Positions 38,936 through 48,982 of a stretch of 64,000 nt of DNA are shown here, piece after piece; position 1 is the stretch's first letter, and each line of letters starts with the position of its first letter. The DNA is taken from contig JADMJS010000232.1 of NCBI GenBank assembly GCA_018780435.1, positions 1 to 64,000 of the forward strand, written 5' to 3'. The DNA comes from Myxococcales bacterium (GTDB lineage: Bacteria; Myxococcota_A; UBA9042; GCA-2863065). The translations under genes were made by a program, and so were the position numbers. The notes beneath the pieces are model-generated. The model did no database searches. It saw only the letters and a list, made by a program, of their open reading frames with translations, and was not told the DNA's origin.

Positions 38936-41900
38936 TCACTCGGAGTAGCAGAGCACGTCGTAGCTGATCTCGATCGTCTCGTTCTGCTGGGCCATGCAGG
39001 GGCCGCTCGCGTCGAAGAGGATTGCGTAAGTGTCCTCTTGGTACTCCCAGCCCGCGGTGCAGGTGTTGCCGGCGACCTTCACGACGATGGTCTCGGGGCT
39101 CGGCGGGCGGCTCAGGAAGAACTGCACCTTGAGGCCGAAGGCGATGTTGCCAATGTCCTTCAGGATGTCGGCCCAGTTCGAGTCGCAGATGGACCTGATC
39201 TTCCCGCCCGTCGACGTCGACACATAGCGATATCGTTCGCCATCCGACGCGTCACCGGAGCCACTCGAACAGCCGCCCGCAGGGCCGACGATCGAATGCG
39301 CGTGGACGAGGCCGGTATTGGCGAAGCCTTTGATGGAGTTGAAGAAGTCGACGTAGAACGAGAGGTTACCCAAGCTGCCGTCCTCTTCGTCGCTGACGAA
39401 GACGAGCTCGAGGACCGCGTCGGATCGCAGGAACTCCCAGTTCCAGCCCGCGCAGACCTTTACGCCGGCGTTCAGCACGCTCGGCACGCAGACCCGCGGC
39501 TTGATGCAGTCGGCGTCCGTGTTGCAGGACTTGGGCGGGTCCGACGGCTGCGCCGTGTTCGGGAAGCTCAGCGCCATCCGGGCCGCCTCGAGGCCCTGCT
39601 CCGTACCGCTGCCGCTCATCCCAAGCGCTTTCACGGTGCTTGCGAAACCCGACGTTCCCGTCGTACTCGTGAAGAACCGGCTCTGATTGCCGCCGTCGTG
39701 CTGCAGCCAGCCGGCTTCCGTGTTCGTCTCGTCCACGTCGGTGCTCACGACGCCGATGTGGTAGTCGGTCTGCCACTGGGCGGCTTGCCCCACAAAGGAG
39801 CTGATGTTGCTGCCGAGGCTCGCCTGCTCCTCGCTCATGGAGCCGGAGTTGTCGACGATGAAGAGCACGTCGACCTGTTGCCCTGAGAGCTGCGTGTACT
39901 CGTCCGTCTGGGTCGTGTCGTAAGTACCCTCGCCGTCGAGCGGGATGGTCAGGCTCGTCGTCCCGGAGTCACCCGACTTGATGATGATCGCGCAGCCGTC
40001 CTTCGAGGTGTCCTGCGGCACGTAGACCACGCCAAACGTGATCGGGGTCGCCTCGGTCAGCTTGATGCCGCCGGCGCCGTTCAGACAGGGCGGGATAGGC
40101 GGCACGTTCTTGAGCTTGAACTCGGGGCCGCAGCCGTCGAACTCGATCCCACACAGGTCGAGCGGCGCCGCACCGGAGTTGTAGACCGTGATCTCCGTCG
40201 TCTTCGAGAAGCAGCCGATCGTCGTCTTCGCGAACTCCACTTCGCCCGGGATGGCCGCCATGTTGGCGACGCCAGACGTCGCTTCGAGATTACAACTGAC
40301 CTCCTCGCCGACCTTACCCGGCGGCTCGGAGACCAGCGTGAAATCCGTGCCGTTCACCACGTCGGGATTGGCGTAGTCGAGCATGGTGACATGGACGATG
40401 CCCTTGAACTCGGTGAGGCCATCGAGTGAGACCGACGACCAAAGGTTGCTCGTCGGCGCGAACTTGACCTTCAATGGCAGCGTCTGACCCGGTTGCATAG
40501 AGTCCTTGATCTGCGGTGGCTCGTCGGTGACGACGAAGATCGTCGACTCGTCGTTCGGCGGGATGACACAGTGGCCCGGCGACGTACCAGGTTCGTTCGT
40601 GTCCGGGCGGTCGCCGACGCTCACGCTGAAGGGCGAACAGGGCGCCGAGCCGATGTTGGTGACGTTGAGCGTCATCGTCTTCTCGAGGCCATACCCAATG
40701 GTCCCGAAATTGACCTTCACCGGCTCGAGCTTGATCGCGCAGAGCGCCGTCTTGGTGCGAGTCGCGCGCAGGTCGACGCTCGTCAGGGCTGCCGAATCGA
40801 TGTCGGTGCTGGCGAACACGAGCTTGGCCGTCTCGACCTCACCTTCGGCGCCCCCGGTGTTCTTGTAGCGCAGGTTCACGAGGCGGTAGGTGTTCGGCTG
40901 AAGGACCATCGGATCTTCGACGACCTCGTCGATGGTGAACTCGTTCTCTTCGTTGTTCTCGATGGCAAGCCCGGTCACTTCGAGGGCGCCGGAACCGACA
41001 TTTGCGAACGTCACCGTTCGCGTGGAGCCGGTGGTGGCCTCGGCGACGATGCCGAAGTCGATGAGCGCCGTTGAGCTGTCCTGGCCCATCGGAGTGACCT
41101 GCAGCTTGGCCGACTGGGTCTGGGCGGAAACCTTCACGTAGGCGATCGGCTCGTCGGCGTCGTTCGAGAGCACCTCGAGGAAGCCGATGGTGCCGTAGGT
41201 CACGGGGTAGTTCTTGGTTGGGTTGAAACGGACGGTGACCGTGAGGCCCGTCGCCGAGCTAGGGGCGACGACTGAGTCGGCGGGCACCTCGGGTACGATC
41301 GAGATGGCGTCGAAGATCTCGAAGATGCTCTCACCCTTCTGGACCGCCGCGATGACGAGCTCGGCGTCGCCATGACTTTCGATGGTGAAGGTGAGCTCCT
41401 GCTGATCACCGACGTCGAGCGGCCCAAATCTGAGCTCGACCGGATTCAGCTCGATCTCCGGGCCGATCTCGTAACCCTGCAGCGCCACCGTGGCGATGGG
41501 CTCAGAAAGCGGTTGCGTGGCCTCGAGAGGTGGGTTCACCTGAAGCAGGCCGACGTCGTCGTTGCCCCCGAACGGCCGGTACTCCACGTCGATGCAGAAG
41601 GTGTCCCCCGGCGTGGCCGTGAAGGGCAAGGGGCGGACCTGCTCCTCCGAGAGCCCGGCACACGCCTCGGCGGTGGTGTCGTAGACGCCGAGGACGTGAA
41701 AGTCGGGCGAGCCGACGACGGTCAAGGCCCCTACCTCGGCGGAGACCGTGCCGACGTTCACGGCGAGCACGGAGAGCACCTTCGGGGTCCCGCCCACCGT
41801 CGCACCGAAGTAGACCGGTGACGGCGTCAGCGACAGCGTCGCCGGGGGCGCCGAGGTGTCGTCCGCGGCGACGGTGTCATCCCGCGCAGGGTCCGTCCCG

Positions 41901-41974
41901 GACGTGGCGTCATCCGACGCCGAACAGCTGAGGATCAACAGGGAGCTGAGGAGCGGGAACGCGGCGCGCGACAT
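38936..41974 (-). CDS. ASH-repeat/vWA lipoprotein (copy C)
   Basis: LSCSAS lipobox; vWA MIDAS VDVLFIVDNSGSMS; ends VLCYSE. Confidence 0.85.
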   Translation of the reverse strand: MSRAAFPLLSSLLILSCSASDDATSGTDPARDDTVAADDTSAPPATLSLTPSPVYFGATVGGTPKVLSVLAVNVGTVSAEVGALTVVGSPDFHVLGVYDTTAEACAGLSEEQVRPLPFTATPGDTFCIDVEYRPFGGNDDVGLLQVNPPLEATQPLSEPIATVALQGYEIGPEIELNPVELRFGPLDVGDQQELTFTIESHGDAELVIAAVQKGESIFEIFDAISIVPEVPADSVVAPSSATGLTVTVRFNPTKNYPVTYGTIGFLEVLSNDADEPIAYVKVSAQTQSAKLQVTPMGQDSSTALIDFGIVAEATTGSTRTVTFANVGSGALEVTGLAIENNEENEFTIDEVVEDPMVLQPNTYRLVNLRYKNTGGAEGEVETAKLVFASTDIDSAALTSVDLRATRTKTALCAIKLEPVKVNFGTIGYGLEKTMTLNVTNIGSAPCSPFSVSVGDRPDTNEPGTSPGHCVIPPNDESTIFVVTDEPPQIKDSMQPGQTLPLKVKFAPTSNLWSSVSLDGLTEFKGIVHVTMLDYANPDVVNGTDFTLVSEPPGKVGEEVSCNLEATSGVANMAAIPGEVEFAKTTIGCFSKTTEITVYNSGAAPLDLCGIEFDGCGPEFKLKNVPPIPPCLNGAGGIKLTEATPITFGVVYVPQDTSKDGCAIIIKSGDSGTTSLTIPLDGEGTYDTTQTDEYTQLSGQQVDVLFIVDNSGSMSEEQASLGSNISSFVGQAAQWQTDYHIGVVSTDVDETNTEAGWLQHDGGNQSRFFTSTTGTSGFASTVKALGMSGSGTEQGLEAARMALSFPNTAQPSDPPKSCNTDADCIKPRVCVPSVLNAGVKVCAGWNWEFLRSDAVLELVFVSDEEDGSLGNLSFYVDFFNSIKGFANTGLVHAHSIVGPAGGCSSGSGDASDGERYRYVSTSTGGKIRSICDSNWADILKDIGNIAFGLKVQFFLSRPPSPETIVVKVAGNTCTAGWEYQEDTYAILFDASGPCMAQQNETIEISYDVLCYSE

Positions 41975-42059
41975 GACACCTCCCGGAGGACCACCGCGCC
42001 CGGCGGCGACGGCGGTCTTGTGGATCAGGACCTGCCGGAGAGGCGCCGCGGCGCCGGGA

Positions 42060-45000
42060 TCACTCGGAGTAGCAGAGCACGTCGTAGGTGATCTGAATCG
42101 TCTCGTTCTCCTGCGGCATACACGGGTGGTTCTGGTCGAAGAGGATGGAGTTGGTGTCCTCTTGGTACTCCCAGCCGGTGGTGCAGGCGCTGCCCGCGAC
42201 CTTGACCACGATGGTCTCGGGGATGGGCGGGCGGCTCAGGAAGAACTGCACCTTGAGACCGAAGGCGATGGTGCCAATGTCTTTCAAGATGTCGGCCCAG
42301 TTGGACTCGCAGATGGACTTGATCTTCCCGCCCGTCGACGTCGACACATAGCGGTACCGTTCGCCATCCGACGCGTCACCAGAGCCACTTGAACAGCCAC
42401 CCGCGGGGCCGACGATCGAATGGGCGTGGAAGAGGCCGGTATTGGCGAAGCCTTTGATGGACTTGAAAAAGTCAACGTAGAATGGTGCGTTTGCCGAGCT
42501 GCCGTCCTCCTCGTCGCTGACAAAGACCAGTTCCAGCACGGCGTCCGGCCGCAGGAACTCCCAGTTCCAGCCCGCGCAGACCTTCGAGCCGGCGTTCAGC
42601 ACGCTCGGAACGCACGCTTGCGGCTTCACGCAGTCGGAGTTGGCGTTGCAGGTCTTCGGCGGATCATCGGGCTTGCCCGTCAAGGGGAAGGTGAGCGCGA
42701 TCCGAGCGGCCTCAAGACCTTGCTCCGTGCCACTCCCATTGGTCCCGAGTGACTTCACCGTCTGAGCGAAGCCCGAGGTCCCGGTCGTGCTCGTGAAGAA
42801 CCGGCTCTGATTACCGCCGTCGTGCTGCAGCCAGCCGGCTTCCGTGTTCGTGTCATCCACGTCAGTGCTCACGACTCCGATGTGGTAATCGGTCTGCCAC
42901 TGGGCGGCCTGCCCCACAAAGGAGCTGATGTTGCTGCCGAGGCTCGACTGCTCCTCACTCATCGACCCCGAATTGTCCACGATGAAGAGCACGTCGACCT
43001 CCTGCCCGGAGAGCTGCGTGTACTCGTCCGTCTGCGTCGTATCGTAAGTACCCTCGCCGTCGAGCGGGATGGTCAGGCTCGTCGTCTCGGCGTCACCCGA
43101 CTTGATGATGATCGCGCAGCCGTCCTTCGAGGTGTCCTGCGGCACGTAGACGACGCCGAAGGTAATCGGGGAGGCGTTGGTCAGCTTGATGCCCCCGGCC
43201 CCATTCGCGCAGGGCGGGATAGGCGGCACGTTCTTGAGCTTGAACTCGGGACCGCAGCCGTCGAACTCGATCCCACACAGGTCGAGCGGCGCCGCACCGG
43301 TGTTGTAGACCTTGATCTCCGTCGTCTTCGAGAAGCAGCCAACTGTCGTCTTTGCGAACTCCACTTCGCCCGGGATGGCCGCAATGTTGGCGACACCCGA
43401 CTTCGCTTCGAGGTTGCAGTCGACCTGCGTACCAATCTTTCCAGGGGGTTCCGCGAGGACGGTGTACTCAGTGCCGTTCGTGGTGTCGGGGTTGGCGTAG
43501 TCGAGCATGGTGACCTGAACGATGCCTCGGAACTCCGTCAACCCCTCGATCGGAATGGACCAGATGCTCGCGGTCGGGGCGAACTTGACCTGAAGCGGCA
43601 AACTCTGCCCGGGCTGGAGCAAGTCCTTGATGGCAGGCGGCTCGTTGACGACGAAGAAGTTCTCGGACTTGTCGCCCGGTGGGATCTTGCACTTGCCGGC
43701 GGGGAGGCCCGGTATCGGAAGGAGCGTGCCCGGACCGTCGTCGACGCTCACGCTGAAGGGCGAACATGGCGCCGAGCCGATGTTCGTGACGTTGAGGGTG
43801 GTCGTCTTCTCAAGGCCGTATCCGATGGTCCCGAAGTTGACCTTCACCGGTTCGAGCTTGATGGCGCAGAAGGCCTTCTTGGCCCGAGTGGCGCGCAGAT
43901 TGACGCTGGTCGGCGCCGCCGGATCTTGATCGGTGCTGGCGAAGACGAGCTTGCCGTTCTCGATGTCGCCTTCGGCGCCGCCCGTGTTCTTGTAGCGCAA
44001 GTTCACGATACGATAGCTGTTGGGCTGAATGACCATCGGGTCCTCGACGGCCTCGTCGAGGGTGAACTCATTTTCGGCGTTGTTCTCGATGACGAGCCCG
44101 GTCACTTCGAGGTCGGCGGTGCCCACGTTGGAGAAGGTGACGGTCCGGGTCGAGCCCGGGGTCGCCTCCGCGACGATGCCGAAGTCAATGAGTGGGGTCG
44201 GGGTCACTTGGAGCTTGGCCGACTTGGTCTGCGCAGTCACCTTCACGTAGGCGATGGGCTCGTCAGCGTCGTTCGAGAGCACCTCAAGGAAGCCGATTGT
44301 GCTGTAGGTCACCGGGTAGTTCTTGGTCGGGTTGAAGCGCACCGTCACCGTCATGCCCGTCGTCGAGCTGGGAGCGACGACCGAGTCAGCGGGCACCTCG
44401 GGCACGATCGAGATGTCGTCGAAGATCTCGAAGTTACTCTCGCCCTTCTGGACAGCCGCGATCACGAGGTTGGCGTTGCCCTTGTTCTCGATGTTGAAGG
44501 TGAGCTCCTTGGTCGCGCCCACGTCGAGGGGGCCAAAGTTGAGGTCGACCGGGTTCAGCTCGATCTCGGGCCCGATCTCCGAGCCCTGGAGCGCCGCCGT
44601 CGCGATGGGATCTTGAGCCGGGAGGGCCGGGTCGAAGGGCGGGTTGACCGAGAGGAGGCCGACGTCGTCGCCATTGCCGAAGGGCTTGTACTCGACGTCG
44701 ATGCAGAAGCCGCCGTTCGGCTCCACCTTGAAGGGCGTCGTGAGCGCGCCTTCAGTGGTGAGCCCCGCGCACTCGCTACCCTCGAGGGAGTACACGCCGA
44801 TGACCCGGAAGTCCGGCGAGCCCGTGACGGTGAGCGGCCCGATGTCGATGGGGCTCGAACCGGCGTTGACCGCACGGACGCCGATGACCTTCGGAGTGCC
44901 ACCGGGGACCTCACCGAACTTGACCGGCGACGGCGAGAGGGTGAGCACGCCGGCCTGCGCCGACGTGACGATGGGCACCTGATACTGCTCGACGCTGCCG

Positions 45001-45365
45001 CGCCATTTGAAGACGAGGTAGCCGCTGTCCGGCTCTTCGTCCGACGGGGTGTAGGTTAGCTTGAGGGTGGTCGAGTCGCCCTGGACGAGCGAGAACTTGA
45101 GCGGCTGCTCAAGGACCAGGTCGGCCGACGCGAGGAGCTGCACCGGCTCGAGGTCGAGCACTCCCGACGCGTCCGCCGCGTTCTCGACAGTGACCTCGAT
45201 CGTCCGGCTCTCGCCGATGGAGAGCGCCTGAAACGCGATTGGGTTCGGCGTGACAATGATGTTCGGTGCGCCGGTGAGCGAGAAGCCGGAGTCAGAGGAC
45301 CCATCACCACAGCCCGCGAAAGGCAGAAGGGCGAGCAGAGAGAGGGCAAGGGCGCTGCGCAACAT
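42060..45365 (-). CDS. ASH-repeat/vWA lipoprotein (copy D), with extra N-terminal ASH-like domain
   Basis: Start MLRSALALSLLALLPFAGCGDG at 45365; VDVLFIVDNSGSMS; ends VLCYSE. Confidence 0.85.
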   Translation of the reverse strand: MLRSALALSLLALLPFAGCGDGSSDSGFSLTGAPNIIVTPNPIAFQALSIGESRTIEVTVENAADASGVLDLEPVQLLASADLVLEQPLKFSLVQGDSTTLKLTYTPSDEEPDSGYLVFKWRGSVEQYQVPIVTSAQAGVLTLSPSPVKFGEVPGGTPKVIGVRAVNAGSSPIDIGPLTVTGSPDFRVIGVYSLEGSECAGLTTEGALTTPFKVEPNGGFCIDVEYKPFGNGDDVGLLSVNPPFDPALPAQDPIATAALQGSEIGPEIELNPVDLNFGPLDVGATKELTFNIENKGNANLVIAAVQKGESNFEIFDDISIVPEVPADSVVAPSSTTGMTVTVRFNPTKNYPVTYSTIGFLEVLSNDADEPIAYVKVTAQTKSAKLQVTPTPLIDFGIVAEATPGSTRTVTFSNVGTADLEVTGLVIENNAENEFTLDEAVEDPMVIQPNSYRIVNLRYKNTGGAEGDIENGKLVFASTDQDPAAPTSVNLRATRAKKAFCAIKLEPVKVNFGTIGYGLEKTTTLNVTNIGSAPCSPFSVSVDDGPGTLLPIPGLPAGKCKIPPGDKSENFFVVNEPPAIKDLLQPGQSLPLQVKFAPTASIWSIPIEGLTEFRGIVQVTMLDYANPDTTNGTEYTVLAEPPGKIGTQVDCNLEAKSGVANIAAIPGEVEFAKTTVGCFSKTTEIKVYNTGAAPLDLCGIEFDGCGPEFKLKNVPPIPPCANGAGGIKLTNASPITFGVVYVPQDTSKDGCAIIIKSGDAETTSLTIPLDGEGTYDTTQTDEYTQLSGQEVDVLFIVDNSGSMSEEQSSLGSNISSFVGQAAQWQTDYHIGVVSTDVDDTNTEAGWLQHDGGNQSRFFTSTTGTSGFAQTVKSLGTNGSGTEQGLEAARIALTFPLTGKPDDPPKTCNANSDCVKPQACVPSVLNAGSKVCAGWNWEFLRPDAVLELVFVSDEEDGSSANAPFYVDFFKSIKGFANTGLFHAHSIVGPAGGCSSGSGDASDGERYRYVSTSTGGKIKSICESNWADILKDIGTIAFGLKVQFFLSRPPIPETIVVKVAGSACTTGWEYQEDTNSILFDQNHPCMPQENETIQITYDVLCYSE

Positions 45366-45542
45366 CAGGGGAGCCTCCGACGATGGGGAGCCGAACGAAG
45401 CGGGCGGGCCCGCCCCCGAGGGGCTGGACGACCGACGCGGCTCGCGGCGCGACGATATTGGCACATCGGGCGCGCTTCCATCACCCGAAGAGTACTTTTT
45501 AGCAGAGTAAATTAATTAGTTATGCCGCGTCTCGACTGGCGA

Positions 45543-47828
45543 TCACAGCCATTGACCGGTAGCGGGATCAAAGCGTTTCCAAACTCCGCCTTCGTGCTCC
45601 ATCGAGAGCGCGCGACTGCCGGCGTCGGTCTTGAAGCGCTGCGTCTTGAACGCATCCGCGACCTCGGCGTCCGAGAGGTTCTTCTTGTTCAGCGCCTCGT
45701 CCATCAGGTGGTAGGTCACGACCAGCACGCCCGCGTCCACGTCGGCGACCGAGAACCCGTGCAAGTTCGCGCGGATGTAGCCCACCCCGGGGTTCGGCCT
45801 CGTGTCCTTGTCCACCACCAGCGAGTCGACGGCGAAGGCTAGCGCCGCGGCACCGGCTGCCTTGAGCGCCGGATCGCTGTTCGCGTACGTGATGAGGATG
45901 TTCTGGAGCGTCGACGAGGTGATGGCGCCGCCCGCGAACTCGACCAGTCGCGGCGCCGCCTCAGAGATGGCCGTCTCGTCGGCGAAGATGAGGCTGGCCC
46001 AGAAGGAGTGGAGGTCGCCGGCGATAGCGACGACGTTGTCGGTCTCGGCGAAAGCCTCGACGAGGGCCTTGCGGTCGTTCGGCGCCCCGTTCCAGTCCTC
46101 GGCGATGAAGGCCCAGCGCTGCCGGAAGGCCTCGGGCAAGGAGGCGAAGCTGCGGAGGTCGACCATGTGGGTCGTGAGGCAGAAGGGCGTGCCCCAGATC
46201 TTCCAGGTGCGATCGGAGCTCGTGATCCCGAGCTTCAGCCAGTCGCGTTGGGCCGTCCCGAGGAGGTTCTCGGTGGCGCCGTCGCTGATCCGGTGCCGGG
46301 CACGTGCCACGGCGAGGAAGCGGTCCCAGATGACGAAATAACGGGTCCCGAGCGCGCCCGACTCGCCGCGTTTGCCGAGGTTACTCCAGGTGTAACCCTG
46401 CGGTTCATTGACGGTGGCCAGCTCCTCGATAGGCAACGGATCGGCGTCGCTGTCGATGGTCGCGTCCGCCTTCCGCGCTTCGAGGACGCTGTTCACCCAG
46501 CTCACCCCGATGCGCCCCGTGACCTTGTCGGGGGTGACGGCCATCGCCACGAGCGGCGCCTTGTAGGCGCCACCGGCGAAGGTGTCGATGTCGATGAGCG
46601 GCGTCAGATCGGTCGGCGCGTCGCCGAGCGCGGCGGCGAGCGCGTCCTGGTCGGCGGCGACCGCTCCGGGGTAGGCGTCCTCGGGGATCAGGTGGTCGGT
46701 GCGGTAGCTGCGGAGGTCGGTCAGAAAGAGGGAGACGTGTTTGCCGAACGCGAAGTCGCGATAGAGACGGATGTCCTGTCCGAGCGGCGCGCTGGGATCG
46801 TAGACGAAGTTCGGGGCGTCCGGGAAGTCGACGGGCATGTACTCGGACCACGCCTGACTCGCGACGCGACGGCGGGCCTCGTCGGTCTCGTCCTTCTCGC
46901 CGTCGGTGTACGTGGCGTGCGCCTGCCAGGCGTCGTCGCTGAACTCGTGATCGTCCCACGTCACGATGAAGGGGAAGCGCTCGTGCACGGCTTGCAGGAC
47001 CGGATCGGCCCGTACTTGCTGATAGATTTCGCGGTAGTTCGAGAGCGACCGGGCGGCGTAGTACTGCGATTCGGTGCCCTCGTTGAAGACGATGGCGCCC
47101 GCCGTGTCCGTGAACGTGACGGCGCGTGGCGTGCCGGCGTCCTGAAAGGAGGGATCGCCCGTGGTTTCGTAGATGTAGTCGCCGAGGTGGACGATGAAGT
47201 CGGGCTCCGGATCGAGGGTGAGCAGGCGCTTATAGGCGTTGTAGAAGCGGCCGTTCATGTCCTGGCACGAGACCCAGGCGAAGCGGACCGGGATGTCCGT
47301 CTCGAGCGCCGGCGCGGTGCGGGTGCGGCCGACGCGCGAGCTGTAGCGGGCGCCCTCCTGCTCGATCACGAAGCGGTAGTAGTAGCGGGTACCGGGCTCG
47401 AGCCCTTCGACCCGCACCTTGACGCAGTGGTCTTGGGCCGGGACCGCGGCGAGCGCTACGGGGGCGGCGTCACCCGCGCGCAACGGGATGAGGGCGGCGA
47501 AGTCCTCGGATTTGCTGACTTCGAGGACGACCGGCACGCTGCGGGCGCCGTCTTTCGGGTCCTTGACGCGCGCCCAGAGGACCACGGACGCGGGACGCGG
47601 GTCGCCGGACGCGACCGACTGCGGGAACCACGCGCTGCCGTCTTTGGGACCGGGGTCACTGACGTCGGGCTGCGGCGTGTCTCCTGACTCGGTGGTCTCG
47701 CTATCCGTGGTGTCGCCATCCGTGCTGTCGGGCTGGCCCGTGGGGCTGGTCTCGTCGTCCGAGCAACCGAGGGTGGCGGCGCCCGCGAAGAGGACGGTGC
47801 CGGTGAGAAAACGTCGTCGGTTCAGCAT
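45543..47828 (-). CDS. PhoD-like alkaline phosphatase/phosphodiesterase, Tat-exported
   Basis: RRRFLTG twin-arginine signal; VASGDPRPASVVLWARV, GDYIYETTGD, VTWDDHEFSDDAW. Confidence 0.9.
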   Translation of the reverse strand: MLNRRRFLTGTVLFAGAATLGCSDDETSPTGQPDSTDGDTTDSETTESGDTPQPDVSDPGPKDGSAWFPQSVASGDPRPASVVLWARVKDPKDGARSVPVVLEVSKSEDFAALIPLRAGDAAPVALAAVPAQDHCVKVRVEGLEPGTRYYYRFVIEQEGARYSSRVGRTRTAPALETDIPVRFAWVSCQDMNGRFYNAYKRLLTLDPEPDFIVHLGDYIYETTGDPSFQDAGTPRAVTFTDTAGAIVFNEGTESQYYAARSLSNYREIYQQVRADPVLQAVHERFPFIVTWDDHEFSDDAWQAHATYTDGEKDETDEARRRVASQAWSEYMPVDFPDAPNFVYDPSAPLGQDIRLYRDFAFGKHVSLFLTDLRSYRTDHLIPEDAYPGAVAADQDALAAALGDAPTDLTPLIDIDTFAGGAYKAPLVAMAVTPDKVTGRIGVSWVNSVLEARKADATIDSDADPLPIEELATVNEPQGYTWSNLGKRGESGALGTRYFVIWDRFLAVARARHRISDGATENLLGTAQRDWLKLGITSSDRTWKIWGTPFCLTTHMVDLRSFASLPEAFRQRWAFIAEDWNGAPNDRKALVEAFAETDNVVAIAGDLHSFWASLIFADETAISEAAPRLVEFAGGAITSSTLQNILITYANSDPALKAAGAAALAFAVDSLVVDKDTRPNPGVGYIRANLHGFSVADVDAGVLVVTYHLMDEALNKKNLSDAEVADAFKTQRFKTDAGSRALSMEHEGGVWKRFDPATGQWL

Positions 47829-47926
47829 GGCGGCTCCCGTGCGCGGGCACGTCGTGCGGGTCTCGAAAGTGGGGCGAGTCTAGCCGGAGATCACGCCTGC
47901 CTGCGTAGAAATGTCGGCGAGAAAGA

Positions 47927-48964
47927 TTGCCCAAAGGACAAGAAGGACGCGCAATGCCACCGCTCGGAAGAGCGATACCGGCACCGCTCGAGAGAACGAG
48001 CCAATCGCGGAGGGCGACCTTGACCCGAGATCACAGCTCGCGAGGCCCGGCCGTGGGCCCGCAGGCCCCACCGGACCGGCGCACGTCGTTTCTCGTCGTG
48101 AGCGTCGCCTACGCGGTCGCGTGGATGGCGGCGTGGTCAACGGCGCGGGTCTTCGGCGAGAGCGGCCCCTGGATGGCGATCGCGATGGCCGATCTCGTCG
48201 CCACCGGCGTCATCTTCGCGTTCTCGGTCGGGACCAACAACTCGTCGCTCTACGACGCCTACTGGTCGGTCGCGCCGGTTGCTATCGTCCTGCACGTGGT
48301 TGGGCACAGCGATGGGCCGTGGGTGAGAGACGTGGTCTGGGTGCTGCTCACCTCAGCATACGGCGCCCGGCTCACGTGGAACTGGGCGCGCGGCTGGCCC
48401 GGCCTTCACCACGAGGACTGGCGTTACGTCGACCTTCGGCGGAAGACCGGGCGCCTCTATTGGGTGGTCAGCGGCCTCGGGCTCCATCTCTTCCCGACGG
48501 TCATGGTCTTCCTCGCGTGCGTGCCGCTCTTCCCCGTCAGAGACCCTGGCGCTGGAAGCGTGCTCCTCGAAGTCCTCGGCGCGTTCGTGCTCGCAGCGGC
48601 GATCGCCATCGAGGGCCTCGCCGACGAACAGCTACGCGCGTTTCGGCGCATGGCCCAACCTGGCGAGATCTGCGACGTGGGTCTCTGGGCGTGGTCGCGT
48701 CACCCGAACTACTTCGGGGAGATCGGGGTCTGGGTCGGCGTGTTCCTGCTCGGCGTCGGTGCCGGGGCGCCGTGGTCAGCTGGGCTCGGCGCGCTGCTCA
48801 TGATCCTGATGTTCGTCTTCGTGTCGCTCCCGCTCGCCGAGCGACGTGCGGAGACGAAGCCGGCCTGGGCCGCCTACCGCGCCGCGGTGCCGAGCGTGCT
48901 CGTGCCGATGCCGCCGCGTGTCCCCGCTCGAATCGAGCGCGTGGAGCTTCGAGACGACGAGTGA
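47927..48964 (+). CDS. DUF1295 / steroid 5-alpha-reductase-like membrane protein
   Basis: GLWAWSRHPNYFGEIGVWVGVFLLG; multiple TM segments; start may be downstream of 47927. Confidence 0.85.
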   Translation: MPKGQEGRAMPPLGRAIPAPLERTSQSRRATLTRDHSSRGPAVGPQAPPDRRTSFLVVSVAYAVAWMAAWSTARVFGESGPWMAIAMADLVATGVIFAFSVGTNNSSLYDAYWSVAPVAIVLHVVGHSDGPWVRDVVWVLLTSAYGARLTWNWARGWPGLHHEDWRYVDLRRKTGRLYWVVSGLGLHLFPTVMVFLACVPLFPVRDPGAGSVLLEVLGAFVLAAAIAIEGLADEQLRAFRRMAQPGEICDVGLWAWSRHPNYFGEIGVWVGVFLLGVGAGAPWSAGLGALLMILMFVFVSLPLAERRAETKPAWAAYRAAVPSVLVPMPPRVPARIERVELRDDE

Positions 48965-48982
48965 CGCCGTGCTGGTTCGGGC

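Noticed and set aside
42822-45059. Long plus-strand ORF (745 aa) opposite copy D, and similar ORFs at 36685-38013, 46008-47687 and 52438-54537
   Set aside because: Antisense shadows of clear coding genes in very GC-rich DNA; Arg/Gly/Val/Glu-biased with no recognisable motifs.
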